The position numbers and the translations under genes were made by a program. A stretch of 64,000 nucleotides of DNA from Ochromonas danica (Eukaryota > Sar > Chrysophyceae > Chromulinales > Chromulinaceae), in NCBI GenBank assembly GCA_015146655.1, contig VKHL01000116.1:1-64000 (forward strand), written 5' to 3'. This document shows, piece by piece, positions 33,274 through 42,890 of this stretch (positions within the stretch are counted from its first letter, which is position 1; every line of letters starts with the position of its first letter). The notes below the pieces were generated by a model. It made no database searches and was not told the DNA's origin. It saw nothing but the letters and a program-made list of their open reading frames with translations.

Positions 33274-34544
33274 ATGGCATCACCGAAGGGTAAGATCACT
33301 TCCCGCCAAATCGCCTCTATTTCCACCTTTCTACCTTGCTAACAAGTGGAATTTCGTATGGCGTAATTTCCCTCTCCCCAGGACCCACGAAATCTGGACA
33401 GGAGGATTTGAAGCAGGCGCGCAGACGCTTGTCGGTCATGTCTGACAATAAATTAGTGGAAGGATTTGATAATGTGAATCTGGATGCTGAAGAGGATGTT
33501 AGTGGTTTGCTTGTTTGCTCCTCGCCTGCCCTGTGTTCACCTCTGTCTGCCCTCTTCTAGGTGGTCGCCAACAACTCCAATGGATTCATCGTCAACTCTT
33601 ATGGTGGCTATTCGAAGAAAGGATATGCTCCTTACAATCCTAAGAAGAAGAATCAGGATGCCTTGATCATGGCGGAGGATCCCAAGACTCGATCTTTGCT
33701 GTTCTGTGTCATGGATGGCCATGGCGAGGATGGCGACAAAGTCTCTCAGTCGATCAAGTCGAAGTTTGCCAACTATCTCTTCAAGCACAAAGACTTCGCT
33801 ACTGATATTAAGGCGGCGTTGTCGGATGTCATAGCTCGTTGTGAGGCGGAAGTATTACGCGGTGAGGAAATTGTCTTCTTTGATTGGCGACGACCATTTC
33901 TCCTTGTCTGACAAGATGCTTTTGTTTCAATAGAGGCCTCCATAGAGACCGATTTCTCTGGCACAACATTTACCTGTGCCATTATCCGTGGAAACAAATG
34001 CACTTTATGCAATGTGGGTGATTCTAGAACCTCCCTAGGCTATCGTAATGCTTCTGGTGGAGTTTCAGCGGTGGCTTTGACTGTCGATCACAAGCCCGAC
34101 CTTCCTGCTGAGAAAGCGCGTATTGAAGCCAAAGGTGGTCGTGTCTTTGCTGTTGAATATGATGATGGAGTGGATGGACCCGCTCGTGTTTGGTTGGGAC
34201 ATATGGATGTGCCTGGCTTGGCCATGTCTCGCTCTCTTGGCGATGCTGTTGCCCATACTGCAGGTGTGTCTTCTGAACCAGAATTTACGGAGTACGAGTT
34301 CAACCAAGGTCGCGAGGACCTCATTCTTGTCATGGCCAGTGATGGATTGTGGGAGTTTATGTCTGACCAAGAAGTCATGGAGATCGCATTCCAAACCACG
34401 GAACCTCGTTTTGCTGTCGATCGTCTGATATCGGAGAGTAATGAGAGATGGATGCGCGAAGAGCAGGTTATTGACGATACCACTGTCTGTGTGGCTTTCC
34501 TAGGCAACTTCCAAGCTGCCTCGACATCTAGTCCTGGAAAATAG
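33274..34544 (+). CDS. PP2C-family protein phosphatase (second gene)
   Basis: Four exons (33274-33289, 33382-33497, 33561-33861, 33934-34544) give 347 residues. Exon 1 codes for only MASPK plus one base. The catalytic fold fills residues 45-335: KKKNQDALIMAE, FCVMDGHGEDGDKVSQ, TCAIIRGNKCTLCNVGDSR, LTVDHKPDLP, LAMSRSLGDAVAH, VMASDGLWEFMS and DDTTVCVAF. The Asp residues that bind the two metal ions are all in place. This is a compact Mg/Mn-dependent Ser/Thr phosphatase, without the long tail of the PP2C gene at 10.4 kb and only distantly similar to it. There is no targeting signal. Confidence 0.9.
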
Positions 34545-34964
34545 AGAATGGGACCTGCACCCTAACGAAGACTGTGTGTTGTTTCTATATACATACCTTA
34601 TACATAGTATACTGTTGTCTGACACACAGACCACTTGCAGCCGACCGCTCCTACTCACCTCTCTCTGCACTAGATTGTACAGTTTAATGTGGCCACCTCC
34701 CTCTTATTACTTCTTCTGTTTTGCCTCTTTTCCGTTGTTCAGAGCCTCTAGTTGATCATGATGATCAACTAAGCGCTGTGCATCCGGAGGGGTGAACAAG
34801 ACGGTTGGTTGTTTAGCCAGCAATAGAACCAGAACGCCCACGAAACTGCTTTTGATGCTGTGAAAAACGCGTATCCTTTCAGTCTTGGTTGAGGTTCCCT
34901 TAGTCGCGGAATTGTTTGCTCCTGATCCCTCTCATTGCCTCTAACCACTTGCCAACAACTGCCA
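34545..34964. other. Intergenic between PP2C 2 and glycerol kinase
   Basis: A 420-base spacer between tandem genes. It includes a TTGATCATGATGATCAA inverted repeat near 34752-34768. Nothing else is recognised. Confidence 0.4.
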
Positions 34965-36815
34965 ATGGCCACGGCATGTATCGCTGCCATCGACCAGGGC
35001 ACTTCCTCCTCGCGTGTCCTTCTCGTCGCCTCCTCTGGCCGAGTCATTAGTTCCCATCAGCTCGAACACACACAGCACTACCCTACGCCAGGCCAGGTCG
35101 AACACGACCCTCTAGAGATATGGAAAAACGTTAAGATTTGTCTTTCTGAAGCGATTCGCAAGACTCCTATTGAAGTGGAGGTAGTGGCGATCGGCATCAC
35201 CAATCAGCGCGAGACCACCATCGTCTGGGACAAGGAGACAGGCTGTCCTTACCACCACGCCATTGTCTGGAACGACACGCGCACTGCGAAAATATGTGAG
35301 CAGTTGGTTGACCGCTTTGGCAACAAGGATCACTTCCGTGGCAGGACAGGCCTGCCCATCGCCTCCTACTTCTCTGCCAGCAAGATCCTCTACTTGCTGG
35401 ACAGCATCCCCGAGCTGCGCAAAGATGCCGAGGAAGGAAAGGCTCTCTTTGGTACGATGGACTCCTGGCTGCTTTGGAAGTTGACGAATGGTCAGGTACA
35501 CGCCACGGATGTATCCAACGCTTCGCGCACCATGCTAATGAATCTGCAGACCCTCTCCTGGGATGAATCCATCTTGCAAGAGCTGAAGATCCCTCGTCTC
35601 ATGCTTCCCAAAATCAGCCCTTCTGCTTATGCTTTTGGTCTGGTTGATGCTTCTCGAGATGCGCGTCTTGCTGATCACGATGTCGATCCTCTTCTGGTGG
35701 AGCGATTTTCAAATCTCCACGGAGTTCCTCTTAGTGGAGTCATAGGAGACCAGAATGCCGCTCTATTTGGGCAAGCTTGCTTCCACAAGGGTGATGCTAA
35801 AGTAACTTACGGCACCGGAGCTTTCTTATTGATGAACACTGGACAAGATCTGGTTCCCAGTAACCATGGCCTGCTCACAACTGTTGCTTACCAACTCTCA
35901 GCAATCAACGATCCTCGAAACTTTGATAACCATCCCGCTGACGCGGTGGAAGCTCGTTCTATGGCTGGAGAACCTGTATATGCGCTCGAAGGAAGTGTGG
36001 CCTATAGTGGTAGCGTCATCCAATGGCTTCGAGACAATCTTCAGATCATCAAGTCGGCCTCCGAGACCGAAGGCATTGCTAGCTCTGTTCCTGACAATGG
36101 AGGAGTTTACTTTGTTCCAGCTTTCTCTGGCTTGTATGCTCCTTATTGGCGAGAAGATGCACGTGGCATCATTACTGGATTGACTGCCTATCACACTCGT
36201 GCCCATCTTGTGCGTGCTGCTCTCGAGGCCTCAGCTTTCCAAACTATTGAGATCCTCAAAGCAATGCAGGCTGATGCGCCGGGACTAACCACAAAGCTGC
36301 TTCGTGTGGATGGAGGATTGACTGCAAACAGTCTAATTATGCAGTTTCAAAGCGATCTATTAGATGTTCCATTGCTCAAGCCGAAAGTTGCTGAGACAAC
36401 TGCGATGGGCGCCGCGTTTATGGCTGGACTTGGCGTGGGCCTTTGGAAGAACTTGGATGAAGTCAGAGCTTGCTGGCATTTGGACCAAGAATGGAGACCA
36501 AAGATAAAGGAAGCCCAGCGTGCTCGTTTGGTCTACGGATGGCAGAAAGCACTGGCGCGATCGATGAATTGGCGAGATAATGCTCAATTTGATGCCCTTG
36601 GTGCTATGATTACTACCGATCCTCACTATATGGAAGATCCTTTTGTAGCCCGCGCTTTCTCTCATCGAACTCGCCCACTTGCGGCTGCTGGCGAGGAGAC
36701 GAAGCCTAAACTTGGAAGCAAGATTGCGTCGAAGTCTCGAGGGGGTATTTTGCGCACGGCAGTGACTCTCTCTATGGGTGTCGTGCTGGGCTATGCTCTG
36801 CCTCAACTCTTCTAA
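34965..36815 (+). CDS. Glycerol kinase with C-terminal membrane anchor
   Basis: A single exon of 616 residues, longer than the usual 500. The FGGY-kinase core fills about residues 1-510: AIDQGTSSSRVLL at the phosphate site, TNQRETTIVWDKETG, IVWNDTRTAKIC, VIGDQNAALFGQ, KVTYGTGAFLLMNTG and VDGGLTANSLIMQFQSDLL. It phosphorylates glycerol to glycerol 3-phosphate. About 100 residues follow the core, ending in a basic stretch and a single hydrophobic segment, RTAVTLSMGVVLGYALP, at the very end. That layout suggests a tail-anchored enzyme on an organelle surface, as proposed for mammalian glycerol kinase at the mitochondrial outer membrane. ATG 34965 directly precedes the conserved start. Confidence 0.93.
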   Translation: MATACIAAIDQGTSSSRVLLVASSGRVISSHQLEHTQHYPTPGQVEHDPLEIWKNVKICLSEAIRKTPIEVEVVAIGITNQRETTIVWDKETGCPYHHAIVWNDTRTAKICEQLVDRFGNKDHFRGRTGLPIASYFSASKILYLLDSIPELRKDAEEGKALFGTMDSWLLWKLTNGQVHATDVSNASRTMLMNLQTLSWDESILQELKIPRLMLPKISPSAYAFGLVDASRDARLADHDVDPLLVERFSNLHGVPLSGVIGDQNAALFGQACFHKGDAKVTYGTGAFLLMNTGQDLVPSNHGLLTTVAYQLSAINDPRNFDNHPADAVEARSMAGEPVYALEGSVAYSGSVIQWLRDNLQIIKSASETEGIASSVPDNGGVYFVPAFSGLYAPYWREDARGIITGLTAYHTRAHLVRAALEASAFQTIEILKAMQADAPGLTTKLLRVDGGLTANSLIMQFQSDLLDVPLLKPKVAETTAMGAAFMAGLGVGLWKNLDEVRACWHLDQEWRPKIKEAQRARLVYGWQKALARSMNWRDNAQFDALGAMITTDPHYMEDPFVARAFSHRTRPLAAAGEETKPKLGSKIASKSRGGILRTAVTLSMGVVLGYALPQLF

Positions 36816-37063
36816 GTTTGTTCATTTCTCTCAATTCATAATAGAATCTCTGATATGCGAACCGCTGTTGCCTTGATTCACCATTGCTATCGTTGCTTTA
36901 CATGTAGTGCAGTATATGTACAACACATGCCCTGCTAAATTCACTCTTTGTGTACAGAAACGTGTGGAATGCGGAAAACGCGTTTCTCTCTCTTTGCTGC
37001 CTTGGGTTGCTCGGCTTGTTGCTGGCGTCGCGAAGAAAGAAACAGCGCAGCTAACTAGTCGCT

Positions 37064-38067
37064 ATGAAGTCCCAAATTGCACACTTGCTCTTCCTTCTGG
37101 CCTTCGTGTCTTCAGTACATAGCTGGCTCTACACGGGCCCTACCATGAGGTGAGGGACTTCTTCCGAGGGCATTTTGCTCCCCCCAGACTTGCACTCGCT
37201 CAAAGCAAAATTTCACTGTGATCAGGTCGATCAGCAATCGAGTGGTGATGGCTCCTCCCAATCAGCCTCAACCTTCCCAGCCGGAGCCCAACCAGCCCCC
37301 GAAGCGCGACCCCACGCCCCTCAGCATCCCCACAGTGGGCACAGGCAAAGACCAGGTCTGCCCCCCCCCCTCATCCACCCCCCCCTCTTCTCACATATGA
37401 TCCCCCTTTTCTCGAGTAGTACGATGTCATTTCTCGTCTGCTGAAGGACCGCATCCTGATGCTGGGCTCGGAGGTGAACGACGACGTGGCCAACGTGATG
37501 GTCTCTCAGATGCTCTACCTTGCCTCCGCTGATCCCGAGGCAGACATCACCATCTACATCAATAGCCCTGGAGGCTCTGTGCAGGCTGGTCTGGCGATTT
37601 TCGACACCATGCAGTACATCCCTTGTGATGTCCGCACTGTCTGCTATGGCATGGCCGCTTCCATGGGCGCTTTCCTCCTCGCTGCGGGCACCCAGGGCAA
37701 GCGCAAGTCCTTGCCCAACTCTCGTATCATGATTCATCAGCCTCTTGGTGGAGCGCAGGGTGAAGCGACGGAGCTGGAGATCACAGCGAAGCTCATGCTG
37801 CACACGAAGGAGGTGCTCAACACCTACCTCTCCGCCTTCACTGGCCAGCCAATGGACAAGCTGCGCAGAGACACTGATAGAGACTTCTACATGACTCCAG
37901 AGGAGGCTTTGGACTATGGTCTGATCGACGAAGTCATCCAGCACAAGCGAGTGCTGCCCCGGCCCTCCATCCCTTCCCTCAAGGTGCCTCCTCCTCTTAG
38001 CATCTACGACATCTCCCAAGTGGCCTCCCGAGAGACTGCCAAGGAGGCCAAGAAGCTTGGAATCTAA
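37064..38067 (+). CDS. Plastid-type ClpP protease subunit, nuclear encoded
   Basis: Three exons (37064-37149, 37226-37355, 37420-38067) give 287 residues. Exon 1 is a signal peptide ([19 protein letters not shown]) and exon 2 a Pro-rich transit-like stretch, so import into a complex plastid is likely. The protease domain starts at [12 protein letters not shown] and has the oligomer and active-site blocks [34 protein letters not shown] (Ser about 153), [11 protein letters not shown] (His about 178) and [17 protein letters not shown] (Asp), so the catalytic triad is complete. ClpP forms a two-ring chamber that degrades proteins fed by a Clp ATPase. The intron before exon 3 contains a long run of C. 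Confidence 0.92.
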
Positions 38068-38181
38068 GCCACGTTAAAATAATCGACTTTGCCAACATTA
38101 GTCATTACAGGAACCATTGGCAAGCATTACTCAGACAACACCACATTAGATAACTAGAAGAGAGAGGACAGAGCGACCTTG

Positions 38182-40506
38182 CTATGTCTTCTTCACGAAG
38201 AGGCTCTCCAAGAAGTTCACCAACTTCGTCTGAGTGGGGATTGGTGCGTTGAACACTTCTCCACTCTGCGCCTTCTCAATGACGGCCGCGAGACGCGTGC
38301 CCTGGTCGATCGCGCGCTTAGCATCCAATTCCGAGGCGAGCAGGGATCCGCCGATCAAGAAAACCTTCTTCTTGGCCTCGATTAAGGGCTTTTCAAGAGT
38401 CCGCAAGGGCTCCTGGCCAGCACAGAGAATGACTGTGTCCACGGGCAGAGTGGTTCGCTGGCCAGCGCGTTCGATCACCAAGCCATCGTCGTTCACCTCA
38501 ATGTACTTGCACCCTGAGATTTCCTCCACTTGGCGCTTTTTCAAAGTGGCTCGGTGAATCCAGCCTGTAGTCTTGCCCAAGGAGGTGCCCAGGCGGCCAG
38601 GCTTGCGCTGCAGAAGGTACACTTTGCGAGGTGGCGCGACCTTCTCTGATCTCTTCAGACCGCCAGCGCGCACTTCTTGGTCGATGCCCCAGTCGTTCAA
38701 AAACGCTTGCACAGCTTCTTTGTCAACCGTTGGCTTAGGTGCAGAGGCAGGAACGGGCTGTGTGCTGCCATGATGACTGTCACCGTGTGTGATATAGTCT
38801 GCCACGTCAAAGCCAATCCCTCCGGCGCCAATAACTGCCACGGATGAGCCCACAGGCGAATGGTTCTTGAGCAGATCGTAATAGGAGAAGACTTTGACTT
38901 TGTCTGTCTTCACAGGAAGGCCGACATGTCGAGGCACCACACCAGTAGCGAGAACCACGGCTCCATAGTCTGCAGATATCAAATGGTCCGCGTGCACTTC
39001 GCGGCCAAGCCGAACGTCAACCTTGTGCTCCGCGAGCATCCTCTCGAAGTAACGCAATGTCTCATGGAACTCTTCTTTACCAGGAATTTGCTTCGCAAGA
39101 TTGAACTGGCCGCCGATGCGATCTTCCTTGTCGAAGAGAGTGACGCGATGGCCACGCTGAGCGGCTGTGAGGGCACAGGCTAGCCCTGCAGGCCCTGCAC
39201 CAACAACCGCCACTGCCATTCGCTCTTCCACCTTGGCAGGACTAATCACCAGCTCATGTTCGTGGCCAGCACGAGGGTTCACGAGACAAGACGCTCTCTT
39301 CTTCACGAAGATGTGGTCGAGACAAGCCTGGTTGCAGCCGATGCAGGTGTTGATCTGCTCTGCGCGGCCCTGTGCGGCCTTGGCCACTAAGAACGGATCC
39401 GCCAATAGCGGTCTCGCCATGGAGACCATGTCAGCCGATCCACTCGCAATAATGTCCTCAGCGGTGTCTGGAGCATTGATGCGATTCGTGGTGCAGAGCG
39501 GCAGGTCGGGCAGCTGCTGTTTGAGTTTGCCTGTCACCCAGCTGAAGGCTCCGCGAGGCACCATAGTGGCGATAGTAGGCACACGAGCTTCATGCCACCC
39601 GATACCTGTGTTGATAATGGAAGCTCCAGCTGTCTTGATATCGTGTGCTAGTTCAACGATTTCTTCCCAAGACGAGCCGTCCTCCACGAGATCGAGCATC
39701 GACAAGCGGTAAATGATAATGAACCGTGGCCCAGTGGCCGCTCGAATGCGCTTCACAACTTCGATAGCGAGGCGCTTTCTGTTGGCATAGCTTCCTCCCC
39801 ATTCATCAGTGCGGTGGTTCGTTCGCTTGACAAGGAACTGGTTGATGAGGTAGCCCTCAGAGCCCATCACCTCCACGCCGTCATACCCTGCGCTCTGTGC
39901 CAGTGCCGCACATTTGGCAAAGTCATCAATCGTTCGGTGAACTTCAGCGGAGGAGAGAGCCTTGGGCGTGAACCACCCGATGGGCGCCTTGAGTTCCGAC
40001 GCGCTCACATTCCAGGGATGGTAAGCGTACCGCCCAGTGTGAAGAATCTGCAGGGCGATCTTGCCGCCATTCTCATGGACAGCCTGAGTAACCACTTTGT
40101 GGCACTTGGCTTCACTCTCCGTCGAGAGCTTTGATCCCAGGAAGTAGGCGCGGCCGGCATTGTTGGGCGAGATGCCCCCTGTGACGATGATGCCCACGCC
40201 TCCCTTAGCGCGCTCCGCATAGAAAGCGGCCATGTGATCGAGATCTCCATGTAGAAGCACCCCGCCGGACTCTTCCAGGCCGGTGTGCATGGATCCCATG
40301 AGCACGCGGTTCTTCAACGTCACGCCATCGTGCAACTGCAGAGGAGACAACAAATGAGGATAGCTGGCACTGCTACTGTTGACTTGAGTGGAAGAGGAAC
40401 TTAGATGCTTCTTCGTGAAGACAGCACGCAGTCTTTTGGGCACTCGGGTCAGCATAGGAGACGGGATGGATTGAATTCTGCTCAACAACAATGTCAACAC
40501 GTCCAT
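38182..40506 (-). CDS. FadH-like 2,4-dienoyl-CoA reductase / NADH:flavin oxidoreductase
   Basis: A single exon of 774 residues from ATG 40504-40506. The N-terminal half is an old-yellow-enzyme barrel that binds FMN (LKNRVLMGSMHTGLEE, GGVGIIVTGGISP, GYDGVEVMGSEGYLINQFL, MARPLLADPFLV). A 4Fe-4S cluster site follows (CIGCNQACLDHIF with further Cys in RASCLVNP). The C-terminal half binds FAD (VAVVGAGPAGLACALTAAQR) and NADPH (VAVIGAGGIGFDVADYI). This is the architecture of E. coli FadH, which reduces 2,4-dienoyl-CoA during beta-oxidation of unsaturated fatty acids. A 60-residue Ser-rich extension precedes the barrel and may be a mitochondrial presequence. No peroxisomal tail signal is seen. The single exon and bacterial-type fusion would fit ancient transfer. 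Confidence 0.92.
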   Translation of the reverse strand: MDVLTLLLSRIQSIPSPMLTRVPKRLRAVFTKKHLSSSSTQVNSSSASYPHLLSPLQLHDGVTLKNRVLMGSMHTGLEESGGVLLHGDLDHMAAFYAERAKGGVGIIVTGGISPNNAGRAYFLGSKLSTESEAKCHKVVTQAVHENGGKIALQILHTGRYAYHPWNVSASELKAPIGWFTPKALSSAEVHRTIDDFAKCAALAQSAGYDGVEVMGSEGYLINQFLVKRTNHRTDEWGGSYANRKRLAIEVVKRIRAATGPRFIIIYRLSMLDLVEDGSSWEEIVELAHDIKTAGASIINTGIGWHEARVPTIATMVPRGAFSWVTGKLKQQLPDLPLCTTNRINAPDTAEDIIASGSADMVSMARPLLADPFLVAKAAQGRAEQINTCIGCNQACLDHIFVKKRASCLVNPRAGHEHELVISPAKVEERMAVAVVGAGPAGLACALTAAQRGHRVTLFDKEDRIGGQFNLAKQIPGKEEFHETLRYFERMLAEHKVDVRLGREVHADHLISADYGAVVLATGVVPRHVGLPVKTDKVKVFSYYDLLKNHSPVGSSVAVIGAGGIGFDVADYITHGDSHHGSTQPVPASAPKPTVDKEAVQAFLNDWGIDQEVRAGGLKRSEKVAPPRKVYLLQRKPGRLGTSLGKTTGWIHRATLKKRQVEEISGCKYIEVNDDGLVIERAGQRTTLPVDTVILCAGQEPLRTLEKPLIEAKKKVFLIGGSLLASELDAKRAIDQGTRLAAVIEKAQSGEVFNAPIPTQTKLVNFLESLFVKKT

Positions 40507-40724
40507 CTCACAGAGAAGGTAGTATTACTGCGCGGGACCGCCGTGGTGGTCCTGGCGAGAGGTGGAGGGACAGGAAGAAGCGCGTTTCTCAGGCCAGGAG
40601 GCGTTCTTTCCCCCAATGAGCAGCAGCAGCGGGCCAGGCCGCCAACTGTTGCTTTTGCTCGTCTTGCCTCGCAATCATCGCGCGGCCATCGCCAGGAGTC
40701 CAACCCTTCTCTTTCCTCTGACAT

Positions 40725-42451
40725 ATGGTGCGAAACAAGGACCTTGCTAGCGCCATCGCGGCATTTGCCGCCCCCGTCGCGTTGACCTCGATTTATGTCA
40801 GCAGCGAAGTGTCGCGACCACTCGGCGCGCTGCTATTCTGTCTGACCTCTCTCACGGCGGTTCTTGCCGTCCTCATCCACTACTTCGAAACATACCTTAA
40901 CAAGCAATTTCTGCGCATGCAGTTGCTGGCGGAGAAGTCCACGACCAGCCAGCAGGTGAGAGGCTTCTTCTGATATCTTGATGCGCGCTGTTTTTGACGC
41001 GATCGTCGCTGTTCGTGCTGCTAGGAGCTCTCCATCGAGCAGATGGATGACTGCCTCGCGCATTACGCCTCAGTGTCTGACAAGGCGGCTTGTCTTCTCG
41101 CACTGCGCCAACTCCGCGAGCGAATCGGCGAGGCCGAGGCTGACGAGCAGAACGCCGTGCTGGACCACCTCGTGGACCTCTTGCGACTCGCCAAGGACCC
41201 AGACGACAAGATCCTTGAGCCTGCCGTGGACACGGTGATCGACCTCGTGCAGCAGCTGCCGCTGAGCGTGGACCTCGTGGACCGCGCGGCGCTCGACATT
41301 TCCTCCACCCTCATAGCCGCTCTCTCCGCCGCCGCCGCCGCGGCCAAGACACGCTCTTTGCCTGCACGAGACCGCTATGGTCGTCTTTCGTGCAAACTGG
41401 TCGTGCTGCTCACTCTGTTAGCGCACAACTGCCCCGAAGCGCTGCAGGCGATGGAGCGGCCGATGGTCGCACAGCTTTTGCCTCTCTTGGCAGGCCGCAG
41501 ACAAGAAGGACCTCCCGTCTCTTTGCGTCACCAGCTGCGTTTAGTTAGATGCTCGATATGTGCCCTGAAGGTAAGGCTCTTCTCTCTTTCCTCTGCTTGG
41601 CCTTCTCTCACCTTCTCTCTTGTCATGCTGTTGTCATGTCATGTTGCTGCTGCTGTCGTCAGGTCTTCTGCGTCAATCGCATCGCCTTTCTGGAGAGTTT
41701 TCTAGACTTAGAGGGGATTCATAGCCTCAAGCAAATCTTGGTGAGATTTGGCGTGGGCCGTTGGAGGAACGTGAACGTGAACATTGGCGCGGTTAGCATG
41801 AAGACGAGACGGCCAAGTCTCGGTCAGGTCGAGACCGGGAAGACGAGACGACCAAGTATCGGTCTGATGGGGGGCAGTCCAGTGCAAGTGGAGGGCGTGA
41901 AGACGAGAAGGCCAAGTCTCGGTCAGGTTGAGACCGGGAAGACGAGAAGGCCGAGCATCGGTCAGCCTGAGCCTGTGAAGGTGAAGGCGAGAAGAGCAAG
42001 CATCTGTCACGTTGGTGGAGTTGGAGGTGGCGGAGGAGGTCTAATGCTATTTGAGGATGACTCAGCGAAGAGCCGTGAAGCCGACGATAGGTTCAAAGTC
42101 GACCACTGTGATGAAGGCAAGCAAGGCGAGAAGCAGCTACGACTAGTTGAAGAAGAAGAGTGCGAAGACGGAGATGACGAGAGGAATGAAGAAGAGAAGC
42201 GGCAGGAGGAGCAGGAGGTGGTCTACGAGGCGTTGCTGTTGCTCTCCCTGGTCGTCGTGGCGCCGCAGCATGCGACCGATGACGATCTCACCGTCTTCTC
42301 TCGCGCGCGGCAGATGTGCCTCGACCAGGCCATGGCGGAGACGCTCTTGTTCATTGAGCGTCGCTGCCAGTTGGATCGCGGCAGTTTGTGCGTGGACATT
42401 CAGGAAGTCGTGCGGCGCGTGCTGGCCAGCCTCAGCCTCGCGCTGTACTGA
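40725..42451 (+). CDS. Unknown helical membrane protein with repeated RRxS motifs
   Basis: Three exons (40725-40955, 41025-41570, 41663-42451) give 521 residues. Exon 1 has one or two hydrophobic helices (about residues 10-55, ALLFCLTSLTAVLAVLIHYF). Exon 2 is all-helical, armadillo-like (CLLALRQLRERIGEAEADEQ), with poly-Ala. Exon 3 carries five copies of a basic motif KTRRPS(L/I)G or KARRASI at 41801-42004, then an acidic stretch and a final helical region (VVYEALLLLSLVVV). RRxS matches the consensus of PKA and related kinases. No known family is recognised. A strong GTGAGA at 41743 with a possible acceptor near 42219 could remove the repeat region in some transcripts. Confidence 0.6.
41801..42004 (+). 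repeat. Coding repeat of 39-60 bases encoding KTRRPS
   Basis: Five units, each beginning with AAGACGAGA or a variant; two pairs are near-identical over 39 bases (13 residues, KTRRPSLGQVETG). They lie within exon 3 of the unknown membrane protein gene. Confidence 0.85.
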
Positions 42452-42890
42452 ACGAACAAACCCCTCGTAGTCGCTAGATCATCATCATCACCGTGTGTCG
42501 CTACACTTCGTCTCTGTCCTGTATATACGATATTCATTTATCACTTGCATGTCTAATCTCTTTGTTGGCAGTCCGCGCGATGCCTTGCTTGTGTTTGTGA
42601 TAACAATAACATTATTTGTGTTGTGTGCTTGCTTGTTGTTGGTACTACTGCATGTGGAGGTGTTGGTCTGAGTAGATGGGTCTTGCTCTTTCTGTAATAT
42701 TTATCTACCCGACTAGCTCTCTTATCACAACAAGTTATCAAACAAACAGCAAACAGAGCCTTGTCTCACTATTTTAACATCTCAAATGACAGCTTAGACT
42801 AATTAATGTTAGCACCACGAAGAAGAACAAACACCACGAAGAAGAGGGAAGGAAGCAGAAGTCGTCACTGACCGCTGCTTATGCTTATGC
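42452..42890. other. Spacer between convergent genes
   Basis: Holds two 3' ends facing each other. An ATCATCATCATC run lies at about 42479-42490. No gene is seen. Confidence 0.4.
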
